A stretch of 64,000 nucleotides of DNA from Burkholderiales bacterium Ga0077544. GTDB taxonomy: Bacteria; Pseudomonadota; Gammaproteobacteria; Burkholderiales; Burkholderiaceae_D. The notes below the pieces were generated by a model. The model saw nothing but the letters and a program-made list of their open reading frames with translations. It did no database searches and was not told where the DNA came from. Position numbers and translations under genes: made by a program. Shown here in pieces: positions 53,601 through 60,406 of this stretch. The stretch covers positions 124,001-188,000 of the forward strand of contig LNEU01000033.1 of the NCBI GenBank assembly GCA_001464355.1, written 5' to 3'. Positions within the stretch are counted from its first letter, which is position 1. Each line of letters begins with the position of its first letter.

Positions 53601-55668
53601 TACTGGTGTTGTAACCCACACTAACTGTCTGACCCGAAGCTGCGCTCAAGGTCACTGTGAAAGTCGCCGTGCCTGTTCCTTCGTTAACAGTCACATCGTT
53701 AATCGACAAGCTTGGTTGTCCGTCGTTATCAATGATCGTCGCAACGCCGCTGGCAGCAGCGTTGCTGGTATTACTCGAAGTAACGGTGGCTGTTAATGTG
53801 AATGTTTCATTAGGTTCATCCAGGGCATCGTTGATGACAGGCATACGCACCAGAACACTGGTGCTGCCGGCTGGAATACTGCCATTCGACGATGTCGTCC
53901 AGGTTGCACCACCATCTGTGGAAACTTGCAGCGCGTTGCTGAAATCCTGACCCAAGGTTGCGGTACCGCTGTTCAATTCCAGCCAGAAGTTCGTGGCACT
54001 GCTACTGACACCGGACAAGGAAACGGTAAACACTGCATAGCCGCCATCTTCCTGCACCGATACATTGCCTACGCTGATTGTTGGGGCAACTTCGTTATCG
54101 ACAATCGTGCCTTGGCCGATAGGATCGGTAATTTGTGCATGAACAGGATTCGAAAGATCGATAAAGATACTTTCGTTGCCCTCAAATACCATGTCTTCGT
54201 TGATGCCGATGGTAATGGTTTTGGTGGTTTCACCAGCGGCGAAGTTCACCGTACCATTGCCCCCTGCATAATCCTGAGCTGCAGTTGCGCTACCGTCGCG
54301 CGTCGCATAATCCACGCTGATCGGTTTGCCGCTAGGCGAAGACAATGAAACCGTGAACGTGATCGTGCCTGCACTTTCATTTACGCTGACATCGTTGATG
54401 GTGATGTTTGGCGCGGTGTAATCGTCATCACGAATCGTTGCTTCCGCATTGGCGCTTGCATTGCTGGTTGCACCCGCTGTCGTTGTAGCAGTCAGCGATA
54501 AGGTTTCATTAAACTCATTGAGTGCATCGTTGATAACAGGGGTACGAACGACAAAGCTGCTCGATCCCGCTGGAATCGTTGCCGATGTCGCGTTGCTCCA
54601 GGTTGCGCCATTATCGAAAGATACTTGCAGATTACTCGATCCTGTCGAACCATAATCGACACCACCACCGGTTGCAGTGCCATTGCTCAATGCCAGTGAA
54701 ATCGTGGTAGCTACCGAACTGGTAGCAGACAAGGAAACATTAAAGTGGGCAAAGCCAGAACCTTCGTTTAAGTCGTAATTATTGAGTGCATCATTAACGG
54801 TAACTTGCAGTGCAGGCACGCCATCGTTGTCTGCAATCGTGCCGACCGCTGCGACGCCACCAACGCTCAGGTCGAGGCTTTCATTGCCTTCATAGGTCGT
54901 GTCGTTGATCGTCGGGATCGTGATCGTGAAGCTGGTCACGCCCGCTGGTACCAACAGATTGCCACCCACTAAGGTGACGCCGTTGCTGAAGGTCGGCGTG
55001 CCGAAATCGCCTGCGCTCGCTGTGTTGCCAGCCAGGTTGTACGTCAAGCTCGTCGCTGTCGTCGAGGCATTGCTCAAGGTCACCGTGTGGACCAGGTCCG
55101 TGCCTTCTGTTTTGCTGTCGCTGGTCACGCTGCTGACCGTTGGCACGCCACTACCTGCCCCGAGACTACCAACCGCAAGACCCGAACCGCTCTGCTCAGG
55201 AAACTCCGGCAAAACGCCACGATCTGCCACGCCGAAATCAAACGTCAACGGCGTAACCGCCTCAAACAAGCGCGACAATTGCACGAAAGAGTGGCCGCCA
55301 CCAGCCGAGCCGCCACTTAAGCCGGCCTCGGTTTCATCCAGCAAATCATCCAGACTACCGCCGAGCGCAATCGCGTCATTGATACTGGTGTTTTCACTGA
55401 CCCGTGCCAGCAAGGCCGCATTGTGGGCTTCGGCGTCAGCATCAAATATGGTCGCATCTAGGGTGACGACCTCGGCCTGCCGGATGTTATAGACAGCGCC
55501 ATTGCTGGATTCCAGCTCAACACTGGCATTCGCGCCAGTGATAATGACATCGCCTTCGTGGACTTGATCACCCAATTTGAGCAGCGTGCGCGTACCGTCT
55601 TCTCCGCGAATGAATACCTCGCCTTGAAGTGCGACAACTTTACCGATAACGCGTGCTGATTCAGCCAT
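47698..55668 (-). CDS. Giant LapA-type RTX adhesin with N-terminal retention module
   Basis: A 2656-residue cell-surface adhesin secreted by a type I system. The N-terminal retention module (about 1-110: MAESARVIGKVVALQGEVFI, VHEGDVIITGANASVEL) would plug the LapE channel. It is followed by TEAG at 113-116, the likely LapG cut site, and a Gly/Ser linker. About 170-1090 is a chain of Calx-beta repeats ending in NND/DND motifs. Cadherin/VCBS-like domains follow (about 1090-1890), then a von Willebrand A domain (about 1895-2090) with MIDAS motif DRSGSM, GGGTQY and FITDGQPSDGG. Nonapeptide RTX calcium repeats (GGAGNDTLDGGAGND, about 2465-2545) and a type I secretion signal end the protein. The ATG at 55668 is chosen over 55677 because GGATG precedes it and MAES is usual. 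Confidence 0.93.
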   Translation of the reverse strand: MAESARVIGKVVALQGEVFIRGEDGTRTLLKLGDQVHEGDVIITGANASVELESSNGAVYNIRQAEVVTLDATIFDADAEAHNAALLARVSENTSINDAIALGGSLDDLLDETEAGLSGGSAGGGHSFVQLSRLFEAVTPLTFDFGVADRGVLPEFPEQSGSGLAVGSLGAGSGVPTVSSVTSDSKTEGTDLVHTVTLSNASTTATSLTYNLAGNTASAGDFGTPTFSNGVTLVGGNLLVPAGVTSFTITIPTINDTTYEGNESLDLSVGGVAAVGTIADNDGVPALQVTVNDALNNYDLNEGSGFAHFNVSLSATSSVATTISLALSNGTATGGGVDYGSTGSSNLQVSFDNGATWSNATSATIPAGSSSFVVRTPVINDALNEFNETLSLTATTTAGATSNASANAEATIRDDDYTAPNITINDVSVNESAGTITFTVSLSSPSGKPISVDYATRDGSATAAQDYAGGNGTVNFAAGETTKTITIGINEDMVFEGNESIFIDLSNPVHAQITDPIGQGTIVDNEVAPTISVGNVSVQEDGGYAVFTVSLSGVSSSATNFWLELNSGTATLGQDFSNALQVSTDGGATWTTSSNGSIPAGSTSVLVRMPVINDALDEPNETFTLTATVTSSNTSNAAASGVATIIDNDGQPSLSINDVTVNEGTGTATFTVTLSAASGQTVSVGYNTSNGTAIAGSDYTSIANTLTFAPGETTKTITVNIANDAVYEGVTGETFNVNLTTPTNATISDNLGVGTITDNDAAPVIGSINSPSVVEGNALVYTVNVTGTSSTATTFTYNLGGGSAAAVSDYTATPTFSNGVTLSGNVLTVPAGVTSFTVSIPTVNDVLNEASETVPLTIGGQTGTGVITDNDAQPSLSINDMTVNEGAGTVTFTVTLSAASGQTVTVGYNTSNGTATAGTDYTSATNTLTFAPGETTKTITVNIANDAVYEGVTGETFNVNLTTPTNATISDNLGVGTITDNDAAPVIGSISSPSVAEGSALVYTVNVTGTSSTATTFTYNLGGGSATAGSDYTATPTFTNGVTLVGNVLTVPAGVTSFTISIPTGNDSLVEPDETVNLTLGGVVAVGTILNNDAAPVLDLDASAAGTGYTTTYTENGVAIPIADIDISITDLDASNIQGATITLTNPQTGDFGNFGSLPAGITGSIVGNSVVLTGSASMAAYQTAIRSLTFLNTSETPDTTPRVITVVVTDGTNTSNTATTTINVISVNDAPVNTVPTSIAVTEDVATKLTGISVGDVDAGATNLQVTLSVPTGTLTSVAVPGVIVSGSGTGTIVLTGTQAAINSFLAGTGVSYTTAANANGSVNLTITTNDLGNAGSGGAKSDTDTVALNITPVNDAPIGTADTYNGANSVKEGTTVVRGSVLVNDADIDSAGLTVGQFASNSGATATTANGSNSITTLLGGTVVMNADGTFTYTAPVRNHTDATADVDSFVYRASDGSLNSGWTTVNINITDSAPVANNDVDSVGIGSSITGNVITGAGGNVVGGADAFSDGPTTVTSVTFGGTSYSIPTGGRTITTTNGVLVIQQDGSYTYTSTYQTNALAAGGSSSTGEWADAGFTVYGFEGQALYGSNTNSIVTANLDSAAAGRVRVRNESGTNDDGIGVDNSNTTGTNARIQSGENLVIDIGFSTKSSSVTLTSLSSGETAIWRAYNASGAIVGSGTIGGANGDIVTSTIATSSGYKYLVFTSTSSGTNYLVNGLTAQPDLSSITPDQFGYTLTDGDGTPSNSATLTVTTDSTISATADSATVYESGLASGTQPAAASLPTVATGNLFANDAGITSDTTVTSINGTTASGGTITITNATGTLVVNSSTGAYTYTLNAATNESVNDKPTFSYTLQDSVTGQTTTANLVVNIVDDAPIGGDISQTLQAASNAALTYNLVIVLDRSGSMTTDANGNWSNEAGFDPTTVRMDIAKEALAKLIERYDGLGNVNVKIIDFADGANETSWFIDDKTDAISYINTVQAGGGTQYQTALNEVMSGFTKPVADKTLVYFITDGQPSDGGLNTTTLQTNWQNFVAANADISFGIGIGSASLAALLPIAYPNTDADGNGSEDYAIKVANAADLTDTLLATVNSGIVQGNVTVLTGNGTSGFLLGADGGMLTSIEVDGVTYSYNGTGSSVFVIDTAKGGELTVDFVTGTYNYELTVNKTIQNQQETFKITAVDADGDAKTINLNVNLDYIANLDANHDTILTNVQSGTAISVSSDALLHNDSIGSNASVTSSQNAVNGSVSGSTNITYTPGTVPTQTIRVLTEAPYDASSQRQNDVRENAIDLTDRSKFGTQVPAGTNTWTIDAGVTGYTQVFKGNLTNNASGTTGRDTDFVAVHLYAGERIYVDVDNNSSTISRQIQYQDAAGVWQTASLGTTDGWYTATVSGEFYIQLQTNSTGTSQTTAYDLVLTIDQINGPIGPDAGAFDYTVTENGLTSGATAEVIHVAGNTINGTDSDEIIIGGGTNDILFGGGGNDVLVGGIGNDQLYGGVGIDRLEGGAGNDTLDGGAGNDILLGGAGNDIMTGGTGADVFVWKFADTGAAGTPAVDTVTDFNNTLAGDKLDLRDLLQGEISQGVGTNLDSYLHFEKSGADTIVHVSTNGGFQDGYNPANEAQTIVLQGVDLMSGMSTDQQVIQDMITRGKLITD
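52388..53719 (-). repeat. Tandem 666-bp repeat inside the adhesin gene
   Basis: Two consecutive units, about 52388-53053 and 53054-53719, each encode a pair of Calx-beta domains (222 residues). The halves at 52608-53053 and 53274-53719 are nearly identical, the other halves less so. Matching landmarks recur exactly 666 bases apart (for example 52616 and 53282). The repeat permits domain-number change by recombination. Confidence 0.85.
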
Positions 55669-55703
55669 GATGAACATCCAACATAAAGATTGAGATGTTA
55701 TCG

Positions 55704-55732
55704 ACTGTAGAGAGCTTGATGCCTCAGGTAAA
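55704..55732 (-). promoter_or_regulatory. Candidate adhesin promoter
   Basis: On the minus strand, TTTACC (55727-55732), a 17-base spacer and TACAGT (55704-55709); each hexamer matches four of six consensus positions. Weakness suits an activator-dependent promoter. Predicted start near 55697, about 30 bases before the adhesin ATG. Confidence 0.5.
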
Positions 55733-55748
55733 TAGTACCTAGGTACTA
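55733..55748. promoter_or_regulatory. 16-bp palindrome, candidate LuxR-type operator
   Basis: TAGTACCTAGGTACTA is perfectly symmetrical and directly abuts the candidate -35 of the adhesin promoter; its centre falls near -43. LuxR/NarL-type regulators bind such TACC-GGTA dyads, and one is encoded 38 bases away. Binding is inference. Confidence 0.65.
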
Positions 55749-55785
55749 GAGAGCAACAATTGTGTTGCGGAAATGTGAAAAACTG

Positions 55786-56412
55786 TTAAACAGGGCCTTG
55801 ATTTCGTATCAACAAGGCAAGTTGCAGGCGGTCGCGTACACCCAGCTTTTCAAAGATCGCGCCCACGTGGGATTTTACCGTGCGTTCGGTGATCCCGAGC
55901 TGGCTGGCAATCTCTTTATTACTGGCGCCGCTGACGACGATTTGCGCGACTTCCAGTTCTCGTTGCGTCAGCAAGGCAGTCAAATCTTTTTCCGGCGTTT
56001 TCGGTGCCGGCGTAACCGCTTGTGCACTCATCACGACCATCCTCTGCATCAAGGACGCACCTATCCACAAACCACCCTGCGACACCACGCTGGCTATTTG
56101 CTGCAAGACGGCGGCAGAAGCGTGGCTATTGCAATAACCACGTGCGCCAAGCGCAAATACCGCCAGCGCTTCATCATCATTCGGCATATCGCTCATAACC
56201 ACATAAGGATGCTGTGCGACTTGTTCACGCGCAGCCAATAACTGCTCGCGAAACGGCAGCTCTGCGTGCAAGCGCAGCCACACGATATCCGGCGTCGGCA
56301 GCACCATCGCAGGGTCGCCAAACCGCAAGGTTTTCAAATCTGCAAAAGCCTGCTGCCAGTGAGGCAATACCTTGCCGGTATCCGACAAAAAAAGATGGTG
56401 GGAAACTATCAA
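55786..56412 (-). CDS. LuxR/NarL-type transcriptional regulator
   Basis: A 208-residue regulator. The C-terminal LuxR HTH (about 145-205) is textbook: LTQRELEVAQIVVSGASNKE followed by IASQLGITERTVKSHVGAIF and EKLGVRDRLQLA. The N-terminal 120 residues have receiver-like layout (VVMSDMPNDDEALAVFALGA, RGYCNSHASAAVLQQIASVV) but lack the usual acidic cluster at the start (MIVSHHLFLSDTGKV), so phosphorylation in the standard way is doubtful. The gene follows lapC by 14 bases and precedes the adhesin gene, so it is probably cotranscribed with lapBC and may control the adhesin promoter. Confidence 0.88.
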   Translation of the reverse strand: MIVSHHLFLSDTGKVLPHWQQAFADLKTLRFGDPAMVLPTPDIVWLRLHAELPFREQLLAAREQVAQHPYVVMSDMPNDDEALAVFALGARGYCNSHASAAVLQQIASVVSQGGLWIGASLMQRMVVMSAQAVTPAPKTPEKDLTALLTQRELEVAQIVVSGASNKEIASQLGITERTVKSHVGAIFEKLGVRDRLQLALLIRNQGPV

Positions 56413-56426
56413 ATAAATCTCGTAAT

Positions 56427-57866
56427 TTAGCGCTCGGTCATTGCCGCCTGCTTGGCGCGCAAAACCGGCTTCATAAGGTAAGACAAGATACTTTTCTTGC
56501 CGGTAATAATGTCCACCTCGGCCACCATGCCGGGGATGATAGGCAGATTGTTGCCCAGCGACGATTTGTTCGTGATCACTCTCACCATGTAATACGTATT
56601 GCCTTTATCGTCTGTGATCGAGTCGGCTCCAATGTGCTCCAGCGTCGCCTCCATGCCACCATATACAGAGAAATCATATGCGGTAAATTTGACGACCGCT
56701 GCCTGACCTGGCTTCAGGAACGCAATATCTTTCGGCAGCACGCGCGCTTCCAACACCAGCTTGTCTTCGAACGGCACAATTTCCACCACATCGCGGCCCG
56801 GCTGCACCACCCCGCCCACCGTATTCACCATCAAGCGCTTGACCGTACCCTTGACCGGCGAACGGATCGCCGATTGCTTCACCTTGTCGGCCAGGCCCGT
56901 ACTACTTTCCGTCAGTGAATTCAGCTTGGCCATGGTTTCCGAATATTCCTTGCTCGCCACGTTACGTGCAATCAATTCCACTTCCTGAATCTTGCGTGAC
57001 GCTTCTGAAATCGCTGATTGCGCACGAGCAATTTGTGTTCCAGCGACATCGCGCTCAGCGCGGAAGCGTGCGACATCGCGCTCCAGACGCAGCAATTCAA
57101 CTTCAGACACCGCGCCTGATGCCAGCAAAGGCTTGGTCACTTGCAGCTCTTTCGCACTGGAGTCATACGCCTGCGCTGCCTGCGCCTGTTTCAATCTGGC
57201 TTCCGACAACTCTTGCTGGCGCTGAATCATTTGCTGCTGCGCGATCGAGATTTGCGCCTGCAATTCCGACGTCGCCGCCTCATACAAACGGCGTTCTTCT
57301 GCGGCAGTTTGCGGATCTTCCTTCACTACTTCTTCAGACGGCACGTAAGGCTGACCGGTACCGATCGCCTGCAAGCGCGCCGCCTTGGCCGACAGCGACA
57401 AGTATTGGGAACGGCTTTCTCGCACCGACGATTCAAAGCGGGTCGGATCAACTTGCAACAAGATTTGCCCGGCTTCTACCAACTGGCCTTCGCGCACATT
57501 GATTTTTTCAACGATACCGCCATCCAGACTTTGCAAAATCTGCAGTTGGCGCGATGGAATGACCTTGCCGTCGCCCTTGGTAATTTCATCGACACGCGCA
57601 ATCGCGGCCCACAAGATGAATAGCAACGCCACCCATAACAAGGCCCGCATCAACGCGCGCGCGCGCAAAGGCTCTTGCTGAATAATAAAGTGATCGGCAT
57701 CGCGTACAAAATCCTTGTCGGCCTGCTGCGGATCGTCTTTCCAGCGACTGAGCCAGTTGACCGTCTTAGGCTCCACCCGCACGCGTATCCATTCGAGCCA
57801 GAGATGAATGCGGCCCAGCGTTGCCTTCGAGCGATCAATCAGACGCGGGATCATTTTCTTGATCAT
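56427..57866 (-). CDS. lapC: Type I secretion periplasmic adaptor (LapC/HlyD family)
   Basis: A 479-residue membrane-fusion protein linking the LapB ATPase to the outer-membrane channel. A cytoplasmic N-terminus (about 1-65) precedes one transmembrane helix (ALLWVALLFILWAAIARVDE). Then come lipoyl-like motif GDGKVIPSRQLQILQSLDGG, a long coiled-coil hairpin (about 150-320, rich in Glu/Ala/Gln), the second lipoyl half (AIRSPVKGTVKRLMVNTVGG) and a beta-barrel domain (VLPKDIAFLKPGQAAVVKFT). It overlaps the lapB stop by ATGA, indicating coupling. Confidence 0.94.
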   Translation of the reverse strand: MIKKMIPRLIDRSKATLGRIHLWLEWIRVRVEPKTVNWLSRWKDDPQQADKDFVRDADHFIIQQEPLRARALMRALLWVALLFILWAAIARVDEITKGDGKVIPSRQLQILQSLDGGIVEKINVREGQLVEAGQILLQVDPTRFESSVRESRSQYLSLSAKAARLQAIGTGQPYVPSEEVVKEDPQTAAEERRLYEAATSELQAQISIAQQQMIQRQQELSEARLKQAQAAQAYDSSAKELQVTKPLLASGAVSEVELLRLERDVARFRAERDVAGTQIARAQSAISEASRKIQEVELIARNVASKEYSETMAKLNSLTESSTGLADKVKQSAIRSPVKGTVKRLMVNTVGGVVQPGRDVVEIVPFEDKLVLEARVLPKDIAFLKPGQAAVVKFTAYDFSVYGGMEATLEHIGADSITDDKGNTYYMVRVITNKSSLGNNLPIIPGMVAEVDIITGKKSILSYLMKPVLRAKQAAMTER

Positions 57867-60073
57867 GATGACCTCGCAATCCGACCGGACTGCAGCGCCG
57901 CGATAATCGTATCGCGCGGCCCATCAGCGACGATGCGTCCGTCGTCCATCACGATGATGCGGTCCGCCAGATCCATCAGGCTGGAACGATGCGTCACGAT
58001 GATCATGGTCTTGTGTTGCGTGAACACGCGTATGCGTTCTTTCAGTTGTGTTTCAGATGTGTAATCCATCGCGCTGGTTGGCTCATCCAGCAATAACACT
58101 GGCGGATCCATCAGCACCGCACGTGCGATCGCGATTCCCTGACGCTGACCGCCGGACAGCGATTCACCGCGCTCACTGATAGGCATATCGAAACCTTCAG
58201 GATGGTTGTTGACGAAGTTCGTCAAACCTGCCATTTCCGCCGCCGCCACGATCGCCAGATCATCGGCATACGGCGCACGGATCGCGATGTTTTCACGCAG
58301 GGAACCGTAAAACAAAATCGAATCCTGTTCCACATAACCGACGTTGCGCCGCAGATCGGCCGGATCCAGCTGACGCAGATCAACGCCATCCAGCAGCACC
58401 GCGCCTTCGGTCGGCGCATACAAACCCAGCAGCAGTTTTTGCAAGGTGGATTTGCCGGAACCGATGCGACCGATCACGACCACCCGTTCGCCCTGCGCAA
58501 TGCGGAAGCTGAGGCCGCGCAAGACTTCTTCCTTGCGCCCCGGATAAGTGAAATGCACGTTGCGGAATTCGATCTCGCCGCGAATTTCAGGCCTGTGGAT
58601 GAAGGCACTCTGATCCGAACGTTCGCTCGGTGTTTCCATGACTTTTTCCAGCGCGGACAACGCCGTTTTTGCATTCTGGAACTGCAACAGTAAGCCAACG
58701 ACTTGACCGAGCGGGCCCATCGCGCGCCCGCTCAACATGGTCGCAGCGATCAAGCCGCCCATGGTCAGCATTTTTTCGTGTATCAGATACACGCCGGCGA
58801 TCACCACCATCACATTGACAAATTGCTGCAAGGTGGCGACGCCATTGGTGCTGGAAGACGACAATAAGCGCAGCTGACCGCTGACGCGCGCCAGGAAAGC
58901 CGTGGCTTTTTCCCACTTCTCTTGCATCTGGCTTTCCGCACCATGCGCCTTGATGGTTTCCAGTGCAGTCAGACTCTCCACCAGCGTCGCATTGCGCAAG
59001 GCGGAGGCGCGGAAAGTCGTTTCGGACAGATCATGCATTTTGTGCTGGACGATATAACTGTAAATGATCACGAGCACAATCCCGATCAACGGCAAAAATA
59101 CCAGCGGCCAGGATATCCACGCCAACACCACTAGGAACAACAGTGCAAAGGGCAAATCGATCAGCGCCGTAACCGTGGCCGAAGCAAAGAAGTCGCGTAC
59201 CGTTTCAAATGACCGCAAATTGGATGCGAACGCACCTACCGATGCCGGCTTGTGCGACAGGCGCATGCCAAGCACGCGCTCCATAATCAGCGAAGACAAT
59301 TTCAAATCGATACGCGCACTAGCCAGATCGACGAAATGTCCACGCATCAGGCGAATCACATAGTCGAGGATCAATACCAGCGTCAGGCCGGCGGCAAACA
59401 CCCACAAGGTTTCCTGCGCAAAGTTCGGCACCACGCGGTCGTACACATTCATCGTGAACAGTGGCATACCCAGTGCAAATAAATTGATCAGCAATGCGGC
59501 CGCCAGCACATCCTTGAAGATGGATGCCTGATCCATCAGCGCGCCCCAGAACCAGTGGCGTTGTGGCAATTCAGCAAAAGTCGGAGTGCGTTGATCGAAA
59601 CGGAAATGCGGGCGAGAGAAAATGGCTACGCCGGTATAACGCGCAGCAAGCTGCTCGCGCGACAGCGTCACAGCGCCCTGACCAGAATCGGGGAATAACA
59701 GGCGCGCAGTCTGATTGTCGTCATCCCAGCTCAACAATAAACAAGATTCATTGCCGGCCAATAGCAAGACCACCGGCAGCAGAGCCGTATCGATTTTTGC
59801 GAGAGGACGACGCACGACTTTGCTGGAAAATCCGGCGCGCGCTGCCGCTCTGGCAAACAAGGACGGTGTCAGCACACCTTCCAGCAACGGCAGACCGGCA
59901 GAAAGAGCTGCATGCGTACTGGGACGACCATGTATGCGGGTCAGCTCAACCAGGCAATCGAGCAAAGGATCGTGATGTAGTACATCTTCCCGCAAGCCAT
60001 CGATAGAATGGTCCGCTTTGACAGAACCGGCAACAACACTCGCCTTGTCATCAGAATTTTCCAATTGACTCAT
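57863..60073 (-). CDS. lapB: Type I secretion ABC transporter (LapB family)
   Basis: A 736-residue permease-ATPase of the adhesin secretion system. An N-terminal C39-like domain (about 1-150) lacks the catalytic cysteine motif, as in LapB/HlyB-type transporters that do not cleave their cargo. The membrane domain (about 165-450) is followed by the ATPase domain with Walker A VIGRIGSGKSTLQKLL, signature LSGGQRQGIAIARAVLMDP, Walker B PVLLLDEPTSAMD and switch histidine IIVTHRSSL. The start at 60073 follows AAAGGGA; the in-frame ATG at 60097 is less likely. It is the first gene of a lapB-lapC-luxR operon. Confidence 0.94.
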   Translation of the reverse strand: MSQLENSDDKASVVAGSVKADHSIDGLREDVLHHDPLLDCLVELTRIHGRPSTHAALSAGLPLLEGVLTPSLFARAAARAGFSSKVVRRPLAKIDTALLPVVLLLAGNESCLLLSWDDDNQTARLLFPDSGQGAVTLSREQLAARYTGVAIFSRPHFRFDQRTPTFAELPQRHWFWGALMDQASIFKDVLAAALLINLFALGMPLFTMNVYDRVVPNFAQETLWVFAAGLTLVLILDYVIRLMRGHFVDLASARIDLKLSSLIMERVLGMRLSHKPASVGAFASNLRSFETVRDFFASATVTALIDLPFALLFLVVLAWISWPLVFLPLIGIVLVIIYSYIVQHKMHDLSETTFRASALRNATLVESLTALETIKAHGAESQMQEKWEKATAFLARVSGQLRLLSSSSTNGVATLQQFVNVMVVIAGVYLIHEKMLTMGGLIAATMLSGRAMGPLGQVVGLLLQFQNAKTALSALEKVMETPSERSDQSAFIHRPEIRGEIEFRNVHFTYPGRKEEVLRGLSFRIAQGERVVVIGRIGSGKSTLQKLLLGLYAPTEGAVLLDGVDLRQLDPADLRRNVGYVEQDSILFYGSLRENIAIRAPYADDLAIVAAAEMAGLTNFVNNHPEGFDMPISERGESLSGGQRQGIAIARAVLMDPPVLLLDEPTSAMDYTSETQLKERIRVFTQHKTMIIVTHRSSLMDLADRIIVMDDGRIVADGPRDTIIAALQSGRIARSS

Positions 60074-60406
60074 TGTCCCTTTGGTTTTTGTTTCCACTTG
60101 CAGCGTCTATTCGCCGAATATGTGTCACTTGCTCAGCGCATTCATGACGCCATTTTTATTTCCTCAAAACAACTTTGCATTTCGATTCTTGGACGCAAAT
60201 TGCCTGATTAAATGTTTAATTGCCGTATGCCAATCTATATACCATGTAAGGTGATATGTGACTGCAAAGCCGGGCGCAACTTAACAAAATTTTGCATATA
60301 AAAGTGCAATTGCCTCGTTAATTTGTCCAATTCGCGTCACAACATTTCCGTACGGAATTATTTTTATCTGTGCTTATGATGTGCACTTACTTCAAGGATC
60401 AGCCAG
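60074..60406. other. Divergent intergenic region of lapB and glpD
   Basis: About 330 AT-rich bases. It must contain promoters for the lapBC operon (leftward) and glpD (rightward). The only clear element is a perfect palindrome TTCCGTACGGAA at 60346-60357, 50 bases before glpD, with a TATGAT-like -10 at 60375-60380. The lapB side shows no confident promoter. Confidence 0.5.
60346..60357. promoter_or_regulatory. Palindrome upstream of glpD
   Basis: TTCCGTACGGAA, a perfect 12-base palindrome, lies 49 bases before the glpD start and just upstream of a possible -10. It is an operator candidate; the binding protein is unknown. Confidence 0.4.

Noticed and set aside
52388-53719. Repeated DNA as a CRISPR array or mobile element
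   Set aside because: The repeats are 666 bp, in frame and encode Calx-beta domains; there are no short repeats with unique spacers or transposase genes.
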